Position numbers and translations under genes: made by a program. A DNA stretch of 64,000 bases, from contig DATNPL010000230.1 of NCBI GenBank assembly GCA_036703255.1, positions 51,500 to 115,499 on the forward strand, in the 5' to 3' direction. The stretch comes from Drouetiella sp036703255 (lineage in GTDB: Bacteria > Cyanobacteriota > Cyanobacteriia > Elainellales > Elainellaceae). This document shows, piece after piece, positions 9,429-17,921 of the stretch. The first letter of the stretch is position 1, and each line of letters begins with the position of its first letter. Below the pieces are notes generated by a model, which was given only the letters and a program-made list of their open reading frames with translations, was not told the DNA's origin and did no database searches.

Positions 9429-10763
9429 CTACTCGTTCATATTCTTGTAAGTTGCAACGGCAGATGGAGACACCCGGTTGAGATATCTGAAGATCCAGTA
9501 TTTAAAAATTGTGTCTAAAATGACCGGGAATGTGGCAATAAACAGAAAGATAAAGTCGTGGTTTGCCGCAATGCCCAAATGCTTAGAGGCTCCCTCTAGC
9601 AGCACTTCCCAGCCATGAGGCGAGTGAAATCCCACAAAGATGTCGGTAAACAAAATGATGATGAAGGCTTTGGCACTGTCGCTCAACCCATAGACCACCT
9701 CATCTAGAAAAGATTTAACTACGGCAATTTCGCGCTTGCTGGATACAATGACGATGGCAAAAGCGGCCAGTGAAAGCAGATCTGAGAAGATGTTTTTAAT
9801 CGCATTCGATCCCATCAGACGATACTCTGATTCGATTTCTGCCGCCTTTTCTCTCACCTGCTCCACAATTTCCGAATCTTCTCGCGGCTGAACTTTGCCG
9901 ATTAGCACTTCAAAGCGCAGTCGCTGCTCAAAACGCATTAATTCATCTAGCCCTTCCTCTTCCAGTTCCGTGTTCATGAAAATTTCTGCTGCTTCATGAT
10001 CGGCTCTGAAGCGATCGACAACGGGTCCCACCAGGAAATTTTTGGAAATCTGGTGTGTCAGCAGCGGCACAATCACCAGCAGCAGCATAAACCGAATGGC
10101 AATGTTCGTTTTAAACCGGGATTGACGAAAGGTTTGAACAACCTGCTGTTCGGCTTCGGGATCGAGATCTCGGCGGATGCGATCGACGGTTTCCAAAATC
10201 GATCGGGGCAGCACGCCAGTTTTGTCGGTAAGGGATTTGGAGTTGCGCTCTGCCTCTGGATTAGCTGGCATGATCATCCGTCCGGGCAAATCAGTCACGA
10301 TCGCCTTGGGTTCAGTCACCACCACCGGGGAAAGCGGGTTTGTGGCTCTATTTTCGTAGCGGGCTAAGATCTCATCAATGAAGCGCAGTTTCTTCAAGAT
10401 GAGATTGGGTTGGTCTACTACATTCAGGGTGCTTAATTCGCTAGCGTTTTCGTCTAGCTGCACCTCGGTCGTGGACTGATTAGAGAGACGAACAATGGAG
10501 CTGCTTGCCCGAAATTCGGCTAGCCGAATCTTAATGATATCTAGATTCTTTTTTAGTTCCGACTCAAAATAGCTCTGGGCGCTTTTGCTATAGCTGCCAG
10601 AGTCAAACGCCACCCGATTACCGCCAAAATGGGCATCTTCTAACCCTTTGATCAACACGGCAGCATCATAGGCTTGATTTAGCGCCCGCTCGGGTGTTCT
10701 CAACAGCCAACGATTTGAGCTACGTAGATAGCTTCTCACCACCCCCGCCAATGAATTCCTCAT
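9429..10763 (-). CDS. pcxA: Proton extrusion protein PcxA (CemA/Ycf10 homologue)
   Basis: PcxA is a cytoplasmic-membrane protein needed for light-induced Na+-dependent proton extrusion, and is the homologue of chloroplast CemA. The 444-residue protein has a long hydrophilic, partly helical N-terminal half, then hydrophobic segments at about 205-240 (RFMLLLVIVPLLTHQ) and 325-445. The family-typical C-terminus FTDIFVGFHSPHGWE and IATFPVILDTIFKYWIFR is present. The start ATG at 10763 faces the divergent P-loop gene across 200 nt. That gap contains a 15-bp palindrome (10897-10911) that may be an operator. Confidence 0.92.
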   Translation of the reverse strand: MRNSLAGVVRSYLRSSNRWLLRTPERALNQAYDAAVLIKGLEDAHFGGNRVAFDSGSYSKSAQSYFESELKKNLDIIKIRLAEFRASSSIVRLSNQSTTEVQLDENASELSTLNVVDQPNLILKKLRFIDEILARYENRATNPLSPVVVTEPKAIVTDLPGRMIMPANPEAERNSKSLTDKTGVLPRSILETVDRIRRDLDPEAEQQVVQTFRQSRFKTNIAIRFMLLLVIVPLLTHQISKNFLVGPVVDRFRADHEAAEIFMNTELEEEGLDELMRFEQRLRFEVLIGKVQPREDSEIVEQVREKAAEIESEYRLMGSNAIKNIFSDLLSLAAFAIVIVSSKREIAVVKSFLDEVVYGLSDSAKAFIIILFTDIFVGFHSPHGWEVLLEGASKHLGIAANHDFIFLFIATFPVILDTIFKYWIFRYLNRVSPSAVATYKNMNE

Positions 10764-10896
10764 ATTTGACTCAGACGAAAATTAATTGAATAGCCTCTGC
10801 TGAGATCGAAAAAGTGGGGCTGAGATAGGATGAAGAAGCGCTACGTCCTGAAATCTACGTCCCCAAGCTGTCAAATAAAACCTGCCATAAAACCCC

Positions 10897-10911
10897 GTTG
10901 AATATTTCAAC
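10897..10911. promoter_or_regulatory. Palindrome GTTGAA-N3-TTCAAC between divergent genes
   Basis: A perfect 6-bp inverted repeat with a 3-nt centre lies midway between the divergent pcxA (start 10763) and the P-loop gene (start 10964). Its position and symmetry suit a dimeric regulator, but no matching regulator is identified. Confidence 0.3.
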
Positions 10912-10963
10912 AAAGTATCCATAAAGTCCGTTGTATCATAACAAATTCGTTAAAGGACAATGA

Positions 10964-13141
10964 GTGACTCCTGACTCTGTTTGGATTACGGGTTCTACTG
11001 CCAGCGGTAAAACAACGCGCCTGATTGAGCAGTTTCGCCGCTGGGCTGCGGTTTCGCTGCCGCAGTTACGCCATCAGCTACCGCCTCGCATCCTAGTATT
11101 TGCCGCGATCGGCGACAATCGGCTAGATTTGGCCGATCGCATTACGGCAGAAGCCACAGGATTATTTTCCTGCGATTCTGCAACGCCTCTGGGGTTTTTT
11201 CAGGACGAGGTGCGGTTATTTTATCCCCTACTAGCAGAGAAATTGGCTCAGAACTTACAGGTTCGATCGCAATTTCCGGTTCGTCTACGCCCCGAAACTG
11301 AACAAGAGCTAGCCACGCGGCTGTGGCGATCGCATCTCAGCAGCGGTCGGCTGCGCCTAGAGGGGGTGAGCGACTATTTTATGGTGCGTCGGGCGCTCGA
11401 TCTGTTGCAGCTCAGTGCGGCTAGCGGCACGCCCCACGAAGAGATAGCCTGGGTGCTAAAACAGGGTATGCCGGAGCAGGAAGGCCCCTCTGAGCTGTGG
11501 GATGCCGTAGGTGAGGCGCTGCAACAGTGGTGGAACTGGTGCCTAGAGCGTGGACTGCTCACCTATGGCATCATCACGGAGCTGTACTGGCGCTATTTGC
11601 TGCCCCACCCGCTCTATCAAAAAAACTTACAGCAGCGCTATCGAGCGGTGTTGGCCGATGATCTGGATGAATATCCGGCGATCGCCCGTGCGCTGTTTGA
11701 GTTTTTCCTCGATCGGCAGATTCCCTGTGCCTTTACCTACAACCCGGATGGAGCGATTCGGCTGGGGCTGGGGGCTGACCCTCAATATCTGGCTAACCTG
11801 AGCGATCGCTGCACCCAGACAGAAACGCTGGCGCAAAGGCCGGGTGACAGCCTGGGAGCCACCTGGGGCGGACTCGTCACGGCCTGGATTGCCGAACCGC
11901 TGGTTTTGCCGCAGTTGCCGACCTCTATCCAGACGATTCAAACCACCTCTAGAGCTGAGCTACTGCGCCAGACCGCCGAAACGATTGCAACTGCCATTCA
12001 GTCGGGGCAGGTACACCCAGAGGAGGTGGCAATTATCGCTCCGGGCATGGATGCGATCGCCCGGTACACCCTGCGAGAAATTTTGGGGCGAAAAAACATT
12101 GCGGTGCGATCGCTCAATGATCAGCAGCCGTTGGCCAGTTCTCCGATTATTCGGGCGCTGTTGACCTTGCTGGCCTGGGTCTATCCGGGGCTGGGTCGCT
12201 TGGTCGATCGGGAGTCTGTGGCATCTCTGCTGGTGTTGCTGAGTCCGGCGGCTGCACCGGAAGACTGGGCGAGTCATGCCGCAGAGGCTCCTGTGGCATT
12301 AGCGGCCTCTGCCACCCCTCGGATTGATCCCGTGCGGGCTGGGCTGTTAATCGATCACTGCTTTGTACCCGATCCAGACTTGCCGCAACTCCTGGCCGTG
12401 ACGGCGTTTCCCCGATGGGATCGATTGGGCTATCAGGCCACACAAGCCTATGAAGAGATTGGGCAATGGCTAGAATCGCAGCGATCGCAACAGCAGCAGC
12501 ATTTGCTACCCAGCCCGATTGTGCTGCTCGATCGCGCCATTCAGCGATTTTTGTATGGGGGCAGCCATTTGCCTTACGATCAGCTGTCAGCGCTGCGAGA
12601 GCTGATGGAAACCATGCAGCACTATTGGGAAGTCGAGACGCGGCTGCGGCAGGTAGCTGAGCAGGCGCAGTCTGAACTAGCGGGATGGGCGATCGCTGAC
12701 GCGGTGGGGCAGTTTATTCAGCTTTTAAGAGACGGCACGATTACGGCTGATCCCTATCCGGTACGTCCCGTAGGCACCAGCGGTGCCGTGACGCTGGCAA
12801 CGATCTATCAATATCGCAGCGATCGCCAGGCTCACCGTTGGCAGTTTTGGCTCGATGCCGGGTCGCCTTTTTGGCTGACGGGCGGCGGCGCGCTGTTTGG
12901 GGCACCGCTGTTTTTCCAAGACAGAATCGGGCGGCTTTGGACACCCGAAGATACGCTAGCGATGGATCAACAGCGTCTCCAACGGCAGGTGCTAGATTTG
13001 CTGCACCGGGCAGGCGATCGGATCTATCTCTGCCACAGCGATTTGGCGACGGGGGGACAAGAGCAGGCTGGAGCACTGCTGAATTTGGTTAATGCAGCGG
13101 TGGCGGTCAATCCTGCTCGAGGCGAGACGAAATCAGCCTAA
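10964..13141 (+). CDS. UvrD/Rep-like P-loop NTPase, degenerate superfamily 1 helicase
   Basis: The 725-residue protein has a Walker A motif GSTASGKTT at residues 10-18. An acidic Walker-B-like stretch in the middle (VLADDLDEYP) sits where UvrD proteins have the motif II DE pair. The late segment VTLATIYQYRSDRQ resembles the region of superfamily 1 helicases around motif V, but other helicase motifs are weak. It is best described as a cyanobacterial UvrD-like recombination/repair protein of unproven activity. I chose the GTG at 10964 because AAAGGA at 10952-10957 is well placed for it; the ATG at 10960 is in another frame and stops at once. Its stop overlaps the stop of the opposing ABC gene (13138-13141). 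Confidence 0.65.
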   Translation: MTPDSVWITGSTASGKTTRLIEQFRRWAAVSLPQLRHQLPPRILVFAAIGDNRLDLADRITAEATGLFSCDSATPLGFFQDEVRLFYPLLAEKLAQNLQVRSQFPVRLRPETEQELATRLWRSHLSSGRLRLEGVSDYFMVRRALDLLQLSAASGTPHEEIAWVLKQGMPEQEGPSELWDAVGEALQQWWNWCLERGLLTYGIITELYWRYLLPHPLYQKNLQQRYRAVLADDLDEYPAIARALFEFFLDRQIPCAFTYNPDGAIRLGLGADPQYLANLSDRCTQTETLAQRPGDSLGATWGGLVTAWIAEPLVLPQLPTSIQTIQTTSRAELLRQTAETIATAIQSGQVHPEEVAIIAPGMDAIARYTLREILGRKNIAVRSLNDQQPLASSPIIRALLTLLAWVYPGLGRLVDRESVASLLVLLSPAAAPEDWASHAAEAPVALAASATPRIDPVRAGLLIDHCFVPDPDLPQLLAVTAFPRWDRLGYQATQAYEEIGQWLESQRSQQQQHLLPSPIVLLDRAIQRFLYGGSHLPYDQLSALRELMETMQHYWEVETRLRQVAEQAQSELAGWAIADAVGQFIQLLRDGTITADPYPVRPVGTSGAVTLATIYQYRSDRQAHRWQFWLDAGSPFWLTGGGALFGAPLFFQDRIGRLWTPEDTLAMDQQRLQRQVLDLLHRAGDRIYLCHSDLATGGQEQAGALLNLVNAAVAVNPARGETKSA

Positions 13142-14682
13142 TGCCCTGCCATGCTGTGGCTAATGGCCGAGAAGTCGGCTTTAGCAATCTCGCTCTCATA
13201 GGAAAACTTGCCGCCGCTAATGACGATCAGGCGATCGCTCAACTTCAGCAGCTCATCCAAGTCTTCACTGACCAGCAGCACTGCAACGCCCCGATTGCGG
13301 GCTTCGACAATTTGACCATGAATGAATTCCACGGCAGCAAAGTCTAAACCAAAGCAGGGGTTAGCGGCAATCAGCAAGTTGATATGTTCTGAGGAGAGTT
13401 CGCGTGCCAGGACAGCGCGCTGAACGTTACCGCCTGAAAGGTTGCTGATCGGCGTTTCGGGTGAGGGTGTTTTGACAGAGAACTGCTTGATCAGCGTATC
13501 CGCCGTGTTGCGAATCGCATTCAGGATCAGCATGAAGCCTTTAGCCTGGGGCGGGCGATCGAACGTCCGCAACGCCATGTTTTCTGCCACGCTCATATGA
13601 GGCACACAGGCATTCCGCAGTGGCTCTTCAGGCAGGGCAAACACCTTATTGCTGTACATCTCAGCTCGGGTTGCCTTGTAGGGCTTGCCGTTGACCAAGA
13701 CTTCTCCGGAGCTGGGCGATCGCTGTCCAGCCAGCACCTCCACCAGCTCTTTCTGGCCGTTGCCAGAGATGCCCGCAATGCCGACAATTTCGCCGCTATG
13801 CACCGTTAGGCTCAGCCCGTTTACCGCAGGCAGACCGCTGTCTTTAATCGCGTGAATCTCACGAGCTTCCAGCACCGGAGTCGCGTTGAGATGCGTCACC
13901 TTGGAGACAGGCTGCGGCTCTTTGCGCTCACCCATCATCATCTCTGCCATGTCAGATATGCTCAGATCCTTGACTGAGCCAGTTCCGGCAAATTTGCCCT
14001 TGCGCAGCACCGTCACTTCATCTGCAAAGCTCGTGACCTCACGAAACTTGTGGGTGATGATCAGCACGCTGAGCTTGCCTGCCGTCACCTGCTGCCGAAT
14101 CAGCCCCAGCACTTCATCCGCTTCATCCGGCGTCAGGACAGAGGTGGGTTCGTCCAGAATCAAAATTTTGCTCTTGAGATAGAGCTGCTTCAAAATCTCT
14201 AGCTTTTGCTTTTGTCCGGCGGCAAGCTGCGAGATTGGTAGCTCTAGCGGCACTCGAAAGGGAGCCGTAGACATGAAGGCACTGAGCTTGTCGTACTCAT
14301 CCTTCCAGTTAATCAGCGCGGGGCTATCAATGCGAGAGAGCACCAAATTTTCGGCAACGGTCATGGCCGGAACTGAGGTGAAATGCTGATACACCATGCC
14401 CACGCCGTAGCGCTGTGCATCTCTGGGGCTGTCGATCGTCCGAGCGCTTTTGCCAATCAACACATCGCCTTGATCGGGTCGGTAGAATCCCATGATGCAT
14501 TTGACCAGGGTGCTTTTGCCTGCGCCATTTTCCCCCAGCAGGGCATGAAAGGTGCCAGGTTTGAGCAGCATAGAAACATTGTCTAGGGCGACCAGCTTGC
14601 CGAACTGCTTCGTCATGTTGACAACTTCGAGTTCGGGAGGCGCTTCTGTTTCGATCGCGAGCGGGGTGGTAGCAATAGTCAT
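13138..14682 (-). CDS. BMP-type ABC transporter ATP-binding protein (two fused ATPase domains)
   Basis: This cytoplasmic ATPase subunit carries two nucleotide-binding domains in one 514-residue chain, as in the ATPases of nucleoside/BMP importers (YufO/RnsB type). Domain 1 has Walker A GENGAGKST, signature LAAGQKQKLEI and Walker B ILILDEPTS. Domain 2 has a degenerate Walker A GISGNGQKE, signature LSGGNVQRAVLARE and a degenerate Walker B LLIAANPCFGLD, so only domain 1 is likely to hydrolyse ATP efficiently. I chose the ATG at 14682; a longer frame to 14778 would run into the upstream gene and adds atypical residues. It is the last gene of the six-gene cluster. Confidence 0.9.
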   Translation of the reverse strand: MTIATTPLAIETEAPPELEVVNMTKQFGKLVALDNVSMLLKPGTFHALLGENGAGKSTLVKCIMGFYRPDQGDVLIGKSARTIDSPRDAQRYGVGMVYQHFTSVPAMTVAENLVLSRIDSPALINWKDEYDKLSAFMSTAPFRVPLELPISQLAAGQKQKLEILKQLYLKSKILILDEPTSVLTPDEADEVLGLIRQQVTAGKLSVLIITHKFREVTSFADEVTVLRKGKFAGTGSVKDLSISDMAEMMMGERKEPQPVSKVTHLNATPVLEAREIHAIKDSGLPAVNGLSLTVHSGEIVGIAGISGNGQKELVEVLAGQRSPSSGEVLVNGKPYKATRAEMYSNKVFALPEEPLRNACVPHMSVAENMALRTFDRPPQAKGFMLILNAIRNTADTLIKQFSVKTPSPETPISNLSGGNVQRAVLARELSSEHINLLIAANPCFGLDFAAVEFIHGQIVEARNRGVAVLLVSEDLDELLKLSDRLIVISGGKFSYESEIAKADFSAISHSMAGH

Positions 14683-14719
14683 AGGAATTTGAATGTATAA
14701 AGAGAATGAATGAGAAACA

Positions 14720-15406
14720 CTACAAGCTTTGTAGCGCCTTAAGCACAGCGCTAGAATCGGCGACAGCTCCAAAGACACCGCCCTGCATCGTCACCATTTT
14801 GAGGGCAGCTTGGTGATTGCCTAAATCGGTGGCGGCAGTGCAGTCAGAGAGGATGAGGCATTCGTAACCGCGATCGTTGGCATCCCGCATGGTGGTATGG
14901 ACACAAACATCCGTCGTGATGCCCGTCAGGATGATGTTTTGAATGCCTTTGCTCTTGAGCAACAAATTCAGATCGGTGGCATAGAAAGAGCCTTTGCCCG
15001 GTTTGTCGATGATGGCTTCGCCCGGGAGAGGAGCCAGTTCGGGAATAATTTCCCAGCCCGGTTCGCCCCTCACCAAAATTTTGCCGCAAGGGCCAGGGTC
15101 GCCAATGCCAGCCCCCATTTGCCGCGATCGCCAGCGCTTATTTTCTGGCAGGTCGGCCAGGTCGGGGCGATGTCCCTCGCGGGTGTGGAGGATGTGAAAA
15201 CCGTGCGATCGAATGGCTGGCAGCAGAATTTGCAGAGGGGCGATCGGCGCACGGGTCAGCGTCAGGTCGTAGCCCATCTTGTCTACATAGCCCCCTTCGC
15301 CGCAAAAATCGATCTGCATGTCAATAATCAGCAGCGCGGTGTTTTGCGGTTTTAGATCGCCGTTAAAGGGATAGGGGTAGGGGTTGGCTTCAATGAATAG
15401 TCCCAT
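14720..15406 (-). CDS. biuH: Biuret hydrolase-like cysteine amidohydrolase (isochorismatase family)
   Basis: This 228-residue cytoplasmic isochorismatase-like hydrolase resembles Rhizobium BiuH, which cleaves biuret to allophanate and ammonia. From memory, BiuH uses Asp36, Lys142 and Cys175, with Gln215 as a substrate-specific residue. The equivalents here are Asp29, Lys135, Cys168 and Gln208, all at the same offset of seven. Stretches such as HTREGHRPDLADLPENKRW and ITTDVCVHTTMR also agree. Guanylurea hydrolases and RutB belong to the same superfamily, so the exact substrate is open. It lies between the formamidase and ATPase genes of a BMP transporter cluster. No allophanate hydrolase is in the window. 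Confidence 0.8.
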   Translation of the reverse strand: MGLFIEANPYPYPFNGDLKPQNTALLIIDMQIDFCGEGGYVDKMGYDLTLTRAPIAPLQILLPAIRSHGFHILHTREGHRPDLADLPENKRWRSRQMGAGIGDPGPCGKILVRGEPGWEIIPELAPLPGEAIIDKPGKGSFYATDLNLLLKSKGIQNIILTGITTDVCVHTTMRDANDRGYECLILSDCTAATDLGNHQAALKMVTMQGGVFGAVADSSAVLKALQSL

Positions 15407-15487
15407 TTGACTCCAGTAGGGTCTAGAAGTTTGGCTCTAGAAACGCTCAGCTTTTAATAGACCTCGTGCCGATCAGAGTTTTAAGTC

Positions 15488-15520
15488 AGGGTTGATGGGG
15501 GCGCAGCCGCCGTCAACCCT
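15488..15520 (-). ncRNA. Intercistronic hairpin between formamidase and biuret hydrolase genes
   Basis: An 8-bp outer stem (AGGGTTGA and TCAACCCT) encloses a GC-rich imperfect inner stem and a short loop. There is no U-tract, so it looks more like an mRNA-stabilising or processing hairpin inside the operon than a terminator. Confidence 0.45.
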
Positions 15521-15595
15521 AATTTGCCAGAGGTTTAATCACAGAGTTGAAGGCCGAAGTGCGAACGGCAGGTAAGTTCTTTGGGCGAAATCCCT

Positions 15596-16618
15596 TTAGT
15601 TCGCGACATCGACCACATGTAACGCTTCTCCCTCATAGGTGCGGCTCGGAGCCGGAAACCCGCAAGAAGTGCCGTCTTTATACACGACCTCCTCTTCCCA
15701 GGGCAACCGATAGTTGCCATGCACCAAATCTTTCATATAGGTATAAGGACAGTCCTGTGCTCCCCCCTTGACGGCCGTGTAGCCGCGATGGCCGAATTGG
15801 TAGATGTTGTTCTCAACGCTCCAGTGCTGGCGGGCTTCGCGGACGAGATCGGGGCGTAACTCGGCGGTAATAATTTCGTCGGGGCGGTGGCTGCCCATGA
15901 CGAGAGGCACGCCATCAAAGTTGACAAACATCCCCTCGCCCATTGAGTCAAAGCTGCCGTCAGTGCCGCACATGCAGACGGAGGCCGTGTACATCAAATT
16001 ACAGAAGGCGTTGGACTGATTGGTGATCTGCCAAGAGTGCCGAATGGGAGCCGTGTATCCTGCCGTGCGGATCATGATTTCGGCTCCTTTGTAGGCACAC
16101 TCGCGCGCCATTTCAGGAAACATGCCGTCATGGCAAATAATCAGGGCGATCGTGCTGCCATTTGGCCCTTCGCAGACAGGAATTCCTAAATTACCCGGCT
16201 CCCAAGGCTCGACAGGCACCCAAGGATGCAGCTTGCGATAGTACAGCTTCAGCTCACCCTTATCGTCAATTATGATGCCGCTGTTGTAAGGGTAGCCTTG
16301 GGGGTTGTACTCCATGATCGAGAAGCAGCCCCAAATCTGGTTATCGCGACAGGCTTGCTGAAAAGCCGCCACTTCGGGGCCTTCTAGCCGACACATAATG
16401 TCGGGATTGGTATCCATCGACAGCCCATGCAGAGAATATTCTGGAAACACCACGAGATCCATCGTCGGCATATTCCGCCTTGCCTTAGCCACCATCGCGC
16501 AGATGCGATCGGTCTGAGCTGCCAGGTCGTCAGGGGTAACGACTGTAGGCAACTGCGACTGCACCAGTCCTAGCACCACGCCGTTGGGGGATTTGTTGAG
16601 TCCACCGAGTCCGCTCAC
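15596..16618 (-). CDS. amiF: Formamidase-like aliphatic amidase (nitrilase superfamily, AmiF type)
   Basis: The 340-residue cytoplasmic enzyme belongs to the nitrilase superfamily and is closest to formamidase AmiF (formamide to formate and ammonia). The catalytic triad is visible: Glu60 in VVFPEYS, Lys129 in YYRKLHPWVP and Cys162 in IICHDGMFPE. Length and the sequences PWEPGNLG and IRTAGYTAPIRHSWQ are typical of AmiE/AmiF; AmiF is preferred from overall resemblance, but AmiE-like activity is possible. It lies 83 nt after a permease gene and 189 nt before the biuret-hydrolase-like gene. The context points to release of ammonia from an imported amide. Confidence 0.85.
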   Translation of the reverse strand: MSGLGGLNKSPNGVVLGLVQSQLPTVVTPDDLAAQTDRICAMVAKARRNMPTMDLVVFPEYSLHGLSMDTNPDIMCRLEGPEVAAFQQACRDNQIWGCFSIMEYNPQGYPYNSGIIIDDKGELKLYYRKLHPWVPVEPWEPGNLGIPVCEGPNGSTIALIICHDGMFPEMARECAYKGAEIMIRTAGYTAPIRHSWQITNQSNAFCNLMYTASVCMCGTDGSFDSMGEGMFVNFDGVPLVMGSHRPDEIITAELRPDLVREARQHWSVENNIYQFGHRGYTAVKGGAQDCPYTYMKDLVHGNYRLPWEEEVVYKDGTSCGFPAPSRTYEGEALHVVDVAN

Positions 16619-16701
16619 AATCTCTCTCCTAAAAATATGCCTGAATGGACGTTATGTACCTGAATGCGCGTTTGCCAGAAGGTTTAATGTGCCTGACGAC
16701 A

Positions 16702-17640
16702 CTAAGTATCAGTACCCAAAGCGCCGGGTGCGCCTGTAAGCGATCGCTTCGGTGAGCAAGTAAAGATCATGATCACCAGCGTCAGAATATAGGGCGCAGC
16801 GTTAAAGAGGTAATAGCCTTCCTTAATACCGACCGACTGCAATGCAGGCCCTAAAGCCTGTGCGCCGCCAAACAGCAGCGAAGCCCAGAGACACTGAATT
16901 GGATTCCAGCGGGCAAAAATCACCAGCGCCACCGCCATCAAACCCTGACCGCTAGAGATGCGCTCTGTCCAAAGCCCTGGATAGTAAAGCGATAAGGACG
17001 CACCGCCGACACCTGCTAAAAAGCTGCCCGCAACCACGCTGAGCAGGCGCACCTTAAAGATAGACATGCCCATTGCCTTGGCGGCATCGGGGCTATCGCC
17101 AACCGCGCGAATAAACAGCCCCCAGCGGGTCGATTTAAAAAACCAATGCATGATGGGGGCAATGAGCACGCCCAGCAAAAATAGAGGGCTAATTTGCAAA
17201 GCTGCCTCTACTGCCGGAATGCCGCTCCAAGCACCCAGATCGATCGTGGGCAATTGGGCCGCCTTGGGCTGAATAAAGGGCTTACCAAAGAAAAAAGCGA
17301 CTCCACTACCAAAAATAATCATGGCAATGCCGACTGCCACATCATTTACCCGAAACTGCTGAGAGAGCCAGCCATGAATGACGCCCAGCGCTGCCCCGGC
17401 TAGTCCGGCGGCCAAGACGCCAATCCAAGGAGAGCCAGTCAGGTAAGAGGTGCCGTAGGCCGCCATTGCACCCGTTAACAAAGTGCCCTCTAGACCCAGG
17501 TTGATCTTGCCGCTCTTCTCAGTCAAGCATTCACCCAAGCTGACAAACAGGAACGGCGTACCGCCCCGCATAGTGCCAGCGGCGATCGCCAACGGTACGC
17601 CCCACCATCCCAATGCTGCTGCTGCTACTTCAGTTGCCAT
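16702..17640 (-). CDS. BMP-type ABC transporter permease (second permease subunit)
   Basis: This 312-residue inner-membrane protein has about 8-9 hydrophobic helices. It contains the branched-chain/nucleoside permease signature GEIVG-like block GECLTEKSGKINLGLEGT and the later cytoplasmic loop AVGDSPDAAKAMGMSIFKVR. It pairs with the permease at 17922-19031 to form the channel. The length fits the YufQ-type subunit. A 281-nt gap containing a dispersed repeat separates the two permease genes, which is unusual for such operons. Confidence 0.88.
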   Translation of the reverse strand: MATEVAAAALGWWGVPLAIAAGTMRGGTPFLFVSLGECLTEKSGKINLGLEGTLLTGAMAAYGTSYLTGSPWIGVLAAGLAGAALGVIHGWLSQQFRVNDVAVGIAMIIFGSGVAFFFGKPFIQPKAAQLPTIDLGAWSGIPAVEAALQISPLFLLGVLIAPIMHWFFKSTRWGLFIRAVGDSPDAAKAMGMSIFKVRLLSVVAGSFLAGVGGASLSLYYPGLWTERISSGQGLMAVALVIFARWNPIQCLWASLLFGGAQALGPALQSVGIKEGYYLFNAAPYILTLVIMIFTCSPKRSLTGAPGALGTDT

Positions 17641-17921
17641 GTTGCTCCAATACCATATTGCTCCAAGGGATCATTCACCTGTTGCGCCAACAGAAAGTTG
17701 GCCGTAGCTCCGTCATATCCCTACCTTAAACACACAAATTACTTGAACACACAAGTTATCTGATCTAGCCAATGCTGAGCTTGATCCTCCCTAACCCTTC
17801 TTAAAAAGGAGGGACTCGGATACCAAACCGAGCCGAGATGTGTGTACACAGTAGCCGTCATATTCAGATGGATTGATTGAAAGATAGGGTGAGCCGTGCC
17901 CACCCTCATAACGCCTGCGTT
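17641..17921. other. 281-nt gap inside the transporter operon
   Basis: No gene is seen here. The gap contains a dispersed cyanobacterial repeat at 17783-17815, followed by a CTCGG/CCGAG hairpin. It breaks an otherwise compact permease-permease gene pair and may be an insertion scar. Confidence 0.5.
17783..17815. repeat. Dispersed cyanobacterial repeat (GATCCTCCC...TTAAAAAGGAGGGA type)
   Basis: The element has imperfect inverted arms (CCTCCC and GGAGGG) around a TTAAAAA core. It matches the short GATCC-CCC-TAA-TTAAAAA-GGGGGA repeats that I know to be scattered through intergenic DNA of filamentous cyanobacteria. Confidence 0.6.
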
